Source of the DNA: Faecalibacterium taiwanense
Lineage (GTDB): Bacteria; Bacillota; Clostridia; Oscillospirales; Ruminococcaceae
Length of the DNA: 64,000 nt
Assembly: GCF_036632915.2 (NCBI RefSeq)
Contig: NZ_CP155552.1
Location: 682,001 to 746,000 of the forward strand
Reading direction: 5' to 3'
Under the pieces are notes generated by a model. The model did not search any database and was not told the DNA's origin. It was given only the letters and a program-made list of their open reading frames with translations. Shown piece after piece: positions 53,962 through 61,756 of this stretch (position 1 is the stretch's first letter; the number at the start of each line of letters is the position of its first letter). The position numbers and the translations under genes are program-made.

Positions 53962-54693
53962 TTAAACCGTTAAGTTTTCAGCATCTGCGGCAATGGCATC
54001 GGCCTGCTGCTGGGTGAGCACGCGGCACTTGACCATCCGCTTGAGCACCACCTGCATCCGCTTGAAGGCAAGCTCTGGGCTGCTGGCGTAGGTGGAAGGC
54101 GCATTGGGCATACCCGCCAGATAGATCGCTTCGGCATCGGTCAGCTGGGCCGGTTCCTTGCCAAAGTAGCCCTCGGCAGCTTCTGCAATGCCATAATACC
54201 CGCTGCCAAAATAGATGGTGTTGGCGTACATCTCAAAGATCTGCTGCTTGGAGTAGGTCTTTTCAAGATCAAAAGCAGCAAGCATCTCGGCAGCCTTGCG
54301 GGCCAGATGCTTGTCCTGCGTGAACAGCTCGTTCTTGGCAAGCTGCTGGGTCAGGGTGCTGCCACCCTCGGCCAGCGAGTGGGTGCGCAGGTCGGCCAGC
54401 AGGGCGCGGGCAATGGCCCCCGGGTCAATGCCCTTGTGGGTCATAAAATGCTCGTCCTCGGTGCAGATGACTGCGTTAATATAGATCTGCGGCAGCGCAT
54501 CGTAGGAAGTATAGCTCCCGCGGGCACAGATGGTGTCGTACATGGAAGCCACTGGGTAACTGCTGGCGGCACTGCGGTACAGCTGCCTGCCCTGATAAAA
54601 GAACCAGCCGCCTGCCAGCAGCCCGCCAAGCAGCAGGATGCAAAGAACAACGAGCAGGCTCTGCTTTAAAAAATGAAAGAAACGATGCAGCAT
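53962..54693 (-). CDS. Monofunctional GT51 peptidoglycan glycosyltransferase
   Basis: 243 residues from ATG 54693 (AAAGGAG). One membrane anchor (SLLVVLCILLLGGLLAGGWFFY), then the GT51 motifs: ICTEDEHFMTHKGIDPGAIARALLADL with the catalytic Glu, EGGSTLTQQLAKNELFTQDK, RKAAEMLAAFDLEKTYSKQQIFEMYANTIYFGSGYYGI and GYFGKEPAQLTDAEAIYLAGMPNAP. No transpeptidase domain follows, so this is an MtgA/SgtB-like single-domain enzyme. Upstream in-frame ATG codons lack ribosome sites. Confidence 0.93.
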   Translation of the reverse strand: MLHRFFHFLKQSLLVVLCILLLGGLLAGGWFFYQGRQLYRSAASSYPVASMYDTICARGSYTSYDALPQIYINAVICTEDEHFMTHKGIDPGAIARALLADLRTHSLAEGGSTLTQQLAKNELFTQDKHLARKAAEMLAAFDLEKTYSKQQIFEMYANTIYFGSGYYGIAEAAEGYFGKEPAQLTDAEAIYLAGMPNAPSTYASSPELAFKRMQVVLKRMVKCRVLTQQQADAIAADAENLTV

Positions 54694-54928
54694 CGAAAAA
54701 ACTCCTTTGATGATAAAAAAGAACGCTACCATAATAAACGATTTGCAGGGCGTTTGCAAGGAATAGCTTTAGTATAACAATAAAATTTTAAGGTTTTATC
54801 AATGGAAAAATAAAAATTTTCGAAGAAGCAGAAGTGTTACTCCTGTTGGAACTGCACAACGGGATGCTGCAAATGCGGGCTGCGCATCGTGCAGAAAACT
54901 CAATTTGAAAAAAACTGGAATTAACCTA

Positions 54929-54957
54929 TTGACAAACTGGGTAAGAGAGAATATAAT
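54929..54957 (+). promoter_or_regulatory. Promoter of the metY leader
   Basis: Consensus TTGACA (54929-54934), 17 bases, TATAAT (54952-54957). Upstream 54760-54928 holds nothing I can support. Confidence 0.85.
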
Positions 54958-55085
54958 GCAAACAATAAATCCACAAACCTAGTGGGAAAAAGAAAGCAAA
55001 GGTTTTGCTTCCCGGTACAGAGCAGATAGAGGCGCCGGTTTGTAGATGAGTGGGAAAGAGTTTTACGGGAAAGGAGGGCACGGAT

Positions 55086-55217
55086 ATGAAGCTGATTTGG
55101 AACGACCTGCTGCATGCAAACTTCCGCTGTGGGCGAATGTGCGGTGACCGGGCAGAACATCTGGCTGTGAACTGTACGATGCCCTCTTGCTGTGCACGAA
55201 TGTGTACCCGAATGTGA
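55086..55217 (+). CDS. Putative Cys/Met-rich leader peptide of metY (43 residues)
   Basis: ATG 55086 has AAAGGAGG with an 8-base spacer. The peptide starts MKLIWNDLLHANFRCGRMCG and ends MPSCCARMCTRM. It has six Cys (15, 19, 30, 35, 36, 40) and five Met (1, 18, 32, 39, 43), 11 of 43 residues, ten of them in the last 29. TGA ends 30 bases before the terminator stem. Cysteine is a direct product and methionine the end product of the pathway served by MetY, so stalling at Cys or Met codons could sense their charged tRNAs. Function is inferred from composition and position only. Confidence 0.62.
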   Translation: MKLIWNDLLHANFRCGRMCGDRAEHLAVNCTMPSCCARMCTRM

Positions 55218-55247
55218 CGTTGACAGAATCGCTTTGAATTGTGTTTG

Positions 55248-55283
55248 CCCGATGCGCTTTTGTATCACGCATCGGGATTTTTT
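55248..55283 (+). terminator. Attenuator terminator before metY
   Basis: CCCGATGCG (55248-55256) pairs perfectly with CGCATCGGG (55268-55276), followed by ATTTTTT. It lies 46 bases before the metY ATG. Confidence 0.85.
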
Positions 55284-55329
55284 GTATCAGAAAATTATAC
55301 TATAAGTACAAATAGAGAGGTAAAATACT

Positions 55330-56619
55330 ATGTCTAACTATAAATTTGAGACCCTGCAGCTTCACGTTGGCCAGGAGCAGGCCGATCCCGCAACCGATTC
55401 CCGTGCAGTGCCTATCTATCAGACCACTTCCTATGTGTTCCGCAACAGCCAGCACGCAGCAGACCGCTTTGGTCTGGCAGATGCCGGCAACATCTACGGC
55501 CGTCTGACCAACTCCACGCAGGACGTGTTCGAGAAGCGCATCGCTGCTCTGGAGGGCGGCGTGGCTGCTCTGGCAACCGCCTCCGGTGCCGCTGCCATCA
55601 CCTACACCATCGAAGCACTGGCACAGGCCGGTGACCACATCGTGGCTCAGAAGACCATCTACGGCGGCAGCTACAACCTGCTGGAGCACACCCTGACCCA
55701 GTTCGGTGTCACCACTACCTTTGTCAATGCACACGATCTGGCTGAGGTGGAGAATGCCATCCAGCTCAACACCAAGGCCGTCTATCTGGAAACTCTGGGC
55801 AACCCCAACAGCGATATCCCCGATATCGATGCCATTGCAGCCATCGCGCACAAGCACGGCCTGCCGCTGGTCATCGATAATACCTTCGGCACCCCGTACC
55901 TGATCCGTCCCATTGAGCACGGCGCAGATATCGTCGTCCATTCCGCCACCAAGTTCATCGGCGGCCACGGCACCACGCTGGGCGGCATCATCGTGGACAG
56001 CGGCAAGTTCGACTGGAAGGCAAGCGGTAAGTTCGGCAACATTGCTGACCCCAACCCCAGCTATCACGGCGTTTCCTTTGCCGATGCAGCAGGCCCCGCA
56101 GCTTTTGTCACCTACATCCGTGCGATCCTGCTGCGTGATACCGGTGCCACCATTTCGCCGTTCAACGCCTTCCTGCTGCTGCAGGGTACCGAGACCCTGA
56201 GCCTGCGCATCGAGCGCCATGTGGAGAACACCAAGAAGGTAGTCGAGTTTCTGGCAAACCACCCGCAGGTGGAGAAGGTCAACCACCCCTCCCTGCCGGA
56301 TCACCCGGATCACGCCCTGTACGAGAAGTACTTTCCCAATGGCGGTGCATCCATCTTTACCTTCAACATCAAGGGCGGCCGCGAGGAAGCATTCAAGTTC
56401 ATCGATAACCTGAAGATCTTCTCCCTGCTGGCAAACGTTGCTGATGTGAAGAGTCTGGTCATCCACCCGGCTTCCACCACCCACAGCCAGCTGAATGACG
56501 AAGAGCTGGCCGAGCAGCAGATCTATCAGAACACCATCCGCCTGTCCATCGGCACTGAGCACATCGACGATATCATTGCTGATCTGGAAGCAGGTTTCGC
56601 AGCCGTCCGCGGCGAGTAA
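55330..56619 (+). CDS. metY: O-acetylhomoserine sulfhydrylase / aminocarboxypropyltransferase
   Basis: 429 residues. N-terminal FETLQLHVGQEQADPATDSRAVPIYQTTSYVF, YGRLTNSTQDVFEKRIAALEGG, the PLP-binding Lys in VHSATKFIGGHG and the substrate Arg region TTHSQLNDEELAEQQI near the C-terminus. This is the 420-430-residue MetY form, longer than MetB/MetC. It makes homocysteine from O-acetylhomoserine and sulfide. AGAGAGGTAAAATACT precedes the ATG. Confidence 0.95.
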   Translation: MSNYKFETLQLHVGQEQADPATDSRAVPIYQTTSYVFRNSQHAADRFGLADAGNIYGRLTNSTQDVFEKRIAALEGGVAALATASGAAAITYTIEALAQAGDHIVAQKTIYGGSYNLLEHTLTQFGVTTTFVNAHDLAEVENAIQLNTKAVYLETLGNPNSDIPDIDAIAAIAHKHGLPLVIDNTFGTPYLIRPIEHGADIVVHSATKFIGGHGTTLGGIIVDSGKFDWKASGKFGNIADPNPSYHGVSFADAAGPAAFVTYIRAILLRDTGATISPFNAFLLLQGTETLSLRIERHVENTKKVVEFLANHPQVEKVNHPSLPDHPDHALYEKYFPNGGASIFTFNIKGGREEAFKFIDNLKIFSLLANVADVKSLVIHPASTTHSQLNDEELAEQQIYQNTIRLSIGTEHIDDIIADLEAGFAAVRGE

Positions 56620-56706
56620 ATCTTATCCCCTTAGAACCTCCGACAGAATGTGTATGCCTTGTTTTTTCTCCTGATCTCTTCCAAAAATTCCTTATATCCT
56701 AAACAC

Positions 56707-56746
56707 AGCAAAAGGGTCCCGGAATTTTCTCCGGGACCCTCTTGCT
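56707..56746. terminator. Bidirectional terminator between metY and the ABC importer
   Basis: AGCAAAAGGGTCCCGG (56707-56722) pairs with CCGGGACCCTCTTGCT (56731-56746), one mismatch. Confidence 0.85.
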
Positions 56747-56764
56747 GTTTGCGGCAAAATGCCG

Positions 56765-57637
56765 TCAGCCTTTCACGCCGCCCAAAGCAACACCGCGGAC
56801 GATGAACTTGGAAAGCAGCAGGTACACGATGATGACGGGCAGAATGGCGATAGCCACCATCATGTAAACCTTGCCCATATCAAACTTGAGGAAGTCTGCA
56901 CTGCGCAGCTGTGCGATCAGGATGGGCAGGGTCTTTTTGTCGGCGCTGTCCAGCACCAGAGCGGGAATGAAGTAGTTGTTCCAGCTGGCCACGAAGGAGA
57001 AAATGGCCTGCACTGCCAGAGCGGGCTTCATAATGGGCAGTACGATCTTGTTGAAGGTGTAGAACTCGCCTGCACCGTCGATGCGGGCAGCCTCTACGAT
57101 CTCCATGGGAAGGGAAGCGTCCAGATACTGCTTCATGAAGAAGAACACGGTGGGCGCTGCAATGCTGGGCAGGATCAGCGGGATAAAGCTGTTCTTCAGG
57201 CCCATCTTGGTGATGAGCTGCAAAAAGCCCAGAGCGGACACCTGCGTGGGCATGGTCATGATCAGCAGGATAATGGCGAACGCGGCCTTTTTGAATTTGA
57301 AGTTATAGGCGTAGATGCCGTAGGCCGTCAAGGCCGAGAAATACACGCTGAACGCCGCCGAGCAGGCGGAGACGATCAGGCTGTTGCGGATGCCGGTGAT
57401 GACAGGGATGTTAGCATCGGCCAGCACGTTCTGGAAGTTGGTGATGAGCGATTTGCCCGGCAGCATCGAGAAGCCTTTCTGGATCTCGAAGTGGGTGCGG
57501 GTGGAGTTGATCACCAGCACATAGAAGAAGAACAGGCACAAAAAGCTGATGAGCACCAGCACCAGATAACACCATGCGCGGCGTGCAGCCAGTGTTGCTT
57601 TTTCCGATTGATTTCTAGGAGTGTGTGCCATAATCAT
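56765..57637 (-). CDS. Sugar ABC transporter permease (MalG type)
   Basis: 290 residues, six membrane segments, EAA loop EAARIDGAGEFYTFNKIVLPIMKPALA. Start ATG 57637 overlaps the stop of the partner permease (ATGA); ATG 57631 has better ribosome spacing. Second permease of a CUT1 importer. The ATPase gene is absent, as usual where a shared MsmK-like ATPase serves several importers. Confidence 0.93.
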   Translation of the reverse strand: MIMAHTPRNQSEKATLAARRAWCYLVLVLISFLCLFFFYVLVINSTRTHFEIQKGFSMLPGKSLITNFQNVLADANIPVITGIRNSLIVSACSAAFSVYFSALTAYGIYAYNFKFKKAAFAIILLIMTMPTQVSALGFLQLITKMGLKNSFIPLILPSIAAPTVFFFMKQYLDASLPMEIVEAARIDGAGEFYTFNKIVLPIMKPALAVQAIFSFVASWNNYFIPALVLDSADKKTLPILIAQLRSADFLKFDMGKVYMMVAIAILPVIIVYLLLSKFIVRGVALGGVKG

Positions 57638-58605
57638 TTCCCTCCTTTTGCTGCCTTTTTGGCGGCGTTCAGTTCTTTGCGCTGGGCGCGGGTCAGGCCG
57701 TCATCCTCCTTGGTAAGGGAGAAGTAGACCACAACGCACAGCACTGCACACACGAGGAACAGCACCACCGAGACTGCACCGGCCATGCCGTAGTTCTTGC
57801 TGAACAGGTGGTTGTTCAGGTACATGATCATGGTGGTGGAGGTGCGGTCCGGGCCGCCCTTGCCGTTGGTCAAAATCTGCGGCACATCGAACATCTGCAG
57901 GCCGCCGATCATGGAGGTGATCATGACGTAAACAAGGATGGGACGGATCAGCGGAATGGTGATCTTCCAGAACATCTGGTTCGGAGTGCAGCCGTCTAGT
58001 TCAGCCGCTTCGTACAGGGTGGGATCCACGCCCATGATCGCAGCCATCAGCATGATGGTAGTGTTGCCGAACCACATCAGGAAGTTCATCAGGCCGATCA
58101 GCCCGCGGTTGCCCCACACGGTGTTCAAAAAGCTGATGGGTTCTTTGATCCAGCCCATGCTCTGCAGCACGGCGTTCACCGGGCCGTTGTCCGAGAACAG
58201 TGCGAAGAACAGCATTGCAAAGGCGGAGGCCATGATCAGGTTGGGCATGTAGATGACCGTCTTGAAGAAGGTCTGGCCCTTCAACTTCAGGCGCAGATCG
58301 GTGAACCATGCTGCCAGCAACAGGGAAATGGCGATCTGCGGGATAAAGCCGATGATCCACAGGATCAGCGTGTTGCCAAAGTACTTGGGCAGATCGGTTG
58401 CGAACAGGGTAATGTAGTTTTTCAGGCCCACAAAGTTCGGGCCAATGATCTTCAGGCCGCTGCGGTAATATTCAAAAAAGCTGTAGTAAATGGTGGATGC
58501 CAGAGGGATCAGCTGGAATACCGCGAAGATGATGAAGAACGGCGCAATGAAGATGTAGCCCCATTTCGCGTAGCTGATCGACCCTTTCTTTTTCTTTTCT
58601 CCCAT
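57634..58605 (-). CDS. Sugar ABC transporter permease (MalF type)
   Basis: 323 residues, six membrane segments, EAA loop EAAELDGCTPNQMFWKITIPLIRPIL. A Lys-rich C-terminal tail (RKELNAAKKAAKGGK) is cytoplasmic. AGGAGGCGATCC ribosome site. Lies between the binding-protein gene and the MalG-type permease in one operon. Confidence 0.94.
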   Translation of the reverse strand: MGEKKKKGSISYAKWGYIFIAPFFIIFAVFQLIPLASTIYYSFFEYYRSGLKIIGPNFVGLKNYITLFATDLPKYFGNTLILWIIGFIPQIAISLLLAAWFTDLRLKLKGQTFFKTVIYMPNLIMASAFAMLFFALFSDNGPVNAVLQSMGWIKEPISFLNTVWGNRGLIGLMNFLMWFGNTTIMLMAAIMGVDPTLYEAAELDGCTPNQMFWKITIPLIRPILVYVMITSMIGGLQMFDVPQILTNGKGGPDRTSTTMIMYLNNHLFSKNYGMAGAVSVVLFLVCAVLCVVVYFSLTKEDDGLTRAQRKELNAAKKAAKGGK

Positions 58606-58637
58606 AGGATCGCCTCCTGATAAATTTGCGGAAAGAA

Positions 58638-58673
58638 CAGGGGCGGGCGGGAACAGCGTCCGGCCCGCCCCTG
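58638..58673 (-). terminator. Hairpin between binding protein and permease genes
   Basis: CAGGGGCGGGC (58638-58648) pairs with GCCCGCCCCTG (58663-58673). There is no strong T tract, so it probably stabilises the upstream mRNA or partly terminates, giving more binding protein than permease. Confidence 0.65.
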
Positions 58674-58707
58674 CGTATTCACTTTTCCGTTTTAGGGTCG
58701 GCTGCTA

Positions 58708-60144
58708 TTATGCGGGCCACACCACGTCGGTCAGCTCAGGATACTTCTCCTTGATAGCGGTCTCGAAGTTTGCCTTTGCGGTATCTTCGTCCACGTTGCC
58801 GGTAAAGTAATCCTTGAATGCATTCTGGAAGCTCTCATTCAGGCCCTGATCGTACGGACCGGCGTTGGACATATCGATCTTGGCTGCAGCCTCTGCAAAC
58901 AGAGCGATGTGGTTCTGGCCGCCCAGGAAAGCGGAGCTGTAATCGCTGTTTGCGATCTCGTTCATAGCCTTCTCGTTGTTGGTGTAGTCCTGCGTATCCA
59001 TGGTGATCTGCTTCATGATGGCTTCATCGCAGGTCAGCTTCTGCATAATATCCTTAATGGTCTCGATGTTGTCGCTGCCGGCTGCGCCGCAGATCCAGGT
59101 GCCGCCCCAGTAGTAGGGCTGAGGGCCTTCGCACACAGCGTAATCGCCGTAGATACCGTTGCCAACTTCTTCCTTGCCGCCCTCAGCGACAGGAGTCTCC
59201 AGAGAGTTGCCCAGCAGGGTGAAGTTGATGCCCCAAGTGGAGTAGAAGAAGCCGAACACCTTACCGGTGGGACCCTGATCGGCTGCCCACTGGCTGTCCC
59301 ACAGGCTGGACTTGTTGTTATAGCCCTTATCGGTGTACTCCTTGGTCTGATCGACCCACTTCATAATGTTCTCATCAACGGTAACGGTAGTGCCGGTGAC
59401 CCACGGAGCTGCCACGTTGTTGGAGAAGGTGCGGTATGCATCATCAAAGCCGGACAGCATCTTGTAGCCCTTGGCGGCTGCCTGTGCAGCTACATCATTG
59501 AACTTATCCCAGTCGGACAGGTAGGTCTGCACTTCGGCGGGATCATCGGTGCCCAGAACATCCTTGGCAATGCTGCGGCGGTATGCAAACAGACCGGGAG
59601 TTGCCTGCCAGGTGGTGCCGCGCTGGCTGCCGTCCACACTAACGATGTCCTTGGTGTACTGGTACTGGCCAGCCAGATCGTCATCGGTCAGGCCGATGTC
59701 CGCCTTGACATCCAGAACGTAATCGGAATCCACATACTTCAGAGCATAATCAGCCTCGATCAGGAAGATGTCGATCTTGTCGTCATCAGCAGCGCTGTCC
59801 TGACTCAGCAGGGCTTCGTCCAGCTTGTTCTGATAGTTGTTGTTCTCGTTGGCATTGATGGTCCACTTCACAACGGTGCCATCCTTCAGGGTGGTGGTGG
59901 ACTTGTCGGCTGCGATCTCGGAAACTTCCGGATAGTAGTCGTTGAAGCGGCTCTGGAACTCATCATTCCAGCACCAGATGTTCAGCACCTTGCCCTGTGC
60001 TGCGGGAGCAGCGGAAGCAGCAGAGGAAGCCGGAGCAGAAGAAGCGGTGCTGGTGGAAGAAGAACCGCCGCAGGCAGCCAGAGCTGCACCAATGGTCACG
60101 GCACCGGAAGCGAGCAGGAAATTACGGCGAGAGATCTTTTTCAT
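58708..60144 (-). CDS. Sugar ABC transporter substrate-binding lipoprotein
   Basis: 478 residues. N-terminus MKKISRRNFLLASGAVTIGAALAACGG has both a twin-arginine motif (SRRNFLL) and a lipobox (LAAC), suggesting Tat export of a lipoprotein. A Ser/Ala linker then leads to an extracellular solute-binding family 1 fold (VLNIWCWNDEFQSRFNDYYPE, TPGLFAYRRSIAKDVLG). Neighbouring cellobiose phosphorylase and LacI gene point to cello-oligosaccharide uptake. AAGGAGG precedes the ATG. Confidence 0.93.
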   Translation of the reverse strand: MKKISRRNFLLASGAVTIGAALAACGGSSSTSTASSAPASSAASAAPAAQGKVLNIWCWNDEFQSRFNDYYPEVSEIAADKSTTTLKDGTVVKWTINANENNNYQNKLDEALLSQDSAADDDKIDIFLIEADYALKYVDSDYVLDVKADIGLTDDDLAGQYQYTKDIVSVDGSQRGTTWQATPGLFAYRRSIAKDVLGTDDPAEVQTYLSDWDKFNDVAAQAAAKGYKMLSGFDDAYRTFSNNVAAPWVTGTTVTVDENIMKWVDQTKEYTDKGYNNKSSLWDSQWAADQGPTGKVFGFFYSTWGINFTLLGNSLETPVAEGGKEEVGNGIYGDYAVCEGPQPYYWGGTWICGAAGSDNIETIKDIMQKLTCDEAIMKQITMDTQDYTNNEKAMNEIANSDYSSAFLGGQNHIALFAEAAAKIDMSNAGPYDQGLNESFQNAFKDYFTGNVDEDTAKANFETAIKEKYPELTDVVWPA

Positions 60145-60229
60145 AAGGGTAAACCTCCTTCATGGTTTTCCATTATTTGCAAAAACTTTCTTCATAAAAG
60201 GTTCCGTAGCAAGAGCCTTTAGAGACATA

Positions 60230-61237
60230 TTAAAGAATGCTGACCGACCCGCCGTCCAGCAATTTGCCGGAAACGCGGATCTGTTCGGGCAGGGTCACTC
60301 TTGGATGCTCGATCAGCTCAATGAGCTTGTCGGCAGCCGTGCGGCCCAGCGCGGCGGTGTTCTGCTGGTAAGTCACCAGCTGAGGCTTGACCACCCGGGA
60401 GAGGTAGATGCCGTCGTAGCCCATCACCGAAACATCCTCCGGGATCGAAAGCCCCTTTTCGCTGATGGCGTTGTAGCCGCCCAGCGCGGAGAAATCGTCC
60501 GGGAAGATGATGCAGGTGGGCGGCTGCGGAAGCTCCAGCAGCGCTTTGGTCTCGGCGGCACAGCGGTCAGCATCATGGTAGATGCCCTCCCGCACATAAG
60601 CTTCCGGGATCTTCAGGCCCAGCTCTTCGCAGGCCTGATAGAAACCTGCAACGCGGTTCTCGGTAACGGCGGTCTTTTCGCCGTGGATAAAGGCGATGCG
60701 GCGGTGGCCGCAGGCCCATGCCTGCCGCACCAGTGCCTTCAGGCCGAAAACGTTATCCGAGAGGATCGCCATGCGGTTATTGAACACATGATCGATCGTG
60801 ACCACCGGCACCTCGCTGTTCACCAGCTCCACCACCTGCGGCTCGTAGAAGTTCACGCAGGCGATCACCACGCCGTCCACATTGCGGTAGCGGCAGTGCT
60901 CAAGGTAGCTCATGCTCTTGCCGCTGATATTGTGGTTGATAAAGGTGATGTCGTAGCCGTGTTTCTCGGCTTCCACCTTGAAGCTGTCCAGCACGGCGGA
61001 AAAGTATTCGTGGGTCAGGCCGCTCTGCCGTTCATCCACGAACAGAACGCCCAGATTGTAAGTACGGTTTGTTTTCAAGGAACGGGCGGCAGCATTGGGC
61101 AGGTAGCCCATACGGTGCGCTGCGGCCCGCACCCGTTCTCGTGTGGCAGGCGAGATATCCGGCTGGTCGTTCAGCGCCTTGCTGACCGTTGCCACCGATA
61201 CGCCGCATTCCTTTGCCAGATCTTTCAGGGACGGCAT
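60230..61237 (-). CDS. LacI-family transcriptional regulator
   Basis: 335 residues. HTH SLKDLAKECGVSVATVSKALN (3-23) and hinge NAAARSLKTNRTYNLGV, then a periplasmic-binding-protein-like effector domain (VDGVVIACVN, PDDFSALGGYNAISEKGLSIPEDVSVMGYDGIYLS). It lies between the importer operon and the divergent phosphorylase gene. Identical 18-bp motifs upstream of both directions are candidate operators, making it the likely local repressor. Confidence 0.94.
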   Translation of the reverse strand: MPSLKDLAKECGVSVATVSKALNDQPDISPATRERVRAAAHRMGYLPNAAARSLKTNRTYNLGVLFVDERQSGLTHEYFSAVLDSFKVEAEKHGYDITFINHNISGKSMSYLEHCRYRNVDGVVIACVNFYEPQVVELVNSEVPVVTIDHVFNNRMAILSDNVFGLKALVRQAWACGHRRIAFIHGEKTAVTENRVAGFYQACEELGLKIPEAYVREGIYHDADRCAAETKALLELPQPPTCIIFPDDFSALGGYNAISEKGLSIPEDVSVMGYDGIYLSRVVKPQLVTYQQNTAALGRTAADKLIELIEHPRVTLPEQIRVSGKLLDGGSVSIL

Positions 61238-61291
61238 CGCTCGTTTGCCTCCTTCCGAAGAACGTTTTACGGGGGATGTTCTCCGTCAAGT

Positions 61292-61309
61292 CCTTAATCG
61301 TTTTCGCAA
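61292..61309. promoter_or_regulatory. Candidate LacI operator, copy 1
   Basis: CCTTAATCGTTTTCGCAA, 55 bases upstream of the regulator's ATG. Exact copy recurs 400 bp away. Contains the GAAAACG half-site common in LacI-family operators. Confidence 0.6.
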
Positions 61310-61633
61310 TTTCATGATAGCGTATTTTGTACGAAAAATCAAGCTCAAAAGAATAACTTTCATTGCTTTTGGCTCAATTTTGGCGTTTTGTTCGTTTCTG
61401 AAGAACCGAAATTGTGCATCTTGGATGGGTTTCGTTACATTTCGGTTAAAATCAAAAGATTTTCGTTGCGGTTTCGTTACGATTTTCGCCGTATATAATA
61501 TTACCTATAAATTGTGTTTCAGCGTTTTCGCTTACAGGAAGCACAAAAAGCGTGCTTGAAATAAATTTTCTGAAAATCATGAAAACATACGTATTTATGA
61601 AAGATACTTTCAGAATTTTTTTAGAAAATCCTC

Positions 61634-61662
61634 TTGCTTTTTTGGCCTGCTTGGGCTATGCT
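61634..61662 (+). promoter_or_regulatory. Promoter of the cellobiose phosphorylase gene
   Basis: TTGCTT (61634-61639), 17 bases, TATGCT (61657-61662). The rest of 61310-61633 is AT-rich with TTTCGTTAC repeated near 61432 and 61473 but has no supported gene. Confidence 0.55.
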
Positions 61663-61691
61663 AGAAGCAAAGAGAATGCTTTGATCGTCTG

Positions 61692-61709
61692 CCTTAATCG
61701 TTTTCGCAA
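61692..61709. promoter_or_regulatory. Candidate LacI operator, copy 2
   Basis: CCTTAATCGTTTTCGCAA, identical to 61292-61309, placed about 30 bases after the -10 box where a bound repressor would block transcription. Confidence 0.6.
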
Positions 61710-61756
61710 AAGCGATGCCGCCGGGGCTGCCGGCAGCTGATAAGGAGGAAGCATTT

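Larger units (their letters stand above)
54964..55283 (+). promoter_or_regulatory. Transcription attenuator leader of metY
   Basis: About 320 bases from the predicted start to a strong intrinsic terminator. ACAAACC (about 54973) can pair with GGTTTGT (about 55037) to enclose a domain with the hairpin AAGCAAA/TTTTGCTT. A translated-looking 43-codon ORF with many Cys and Met codons follows and stops 30 bases before the terminator. There is no T-box or SAM-I motif. The arrangement fits ribosome-mediated attenuation. Confidence 0.65.

Noticed and set aside
54964-55217. Lysine-riboswitch-like motifs (AGATAGAGGCGC, GGGAAAGGAGG) in the metY leader
   Set aside because: The GCCGAAG core and later conserved segments are not convincingly present, and GGGAAAGGAGG is better explained as the leader peptide's ribosome site. 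Only a covariance search can settle it.
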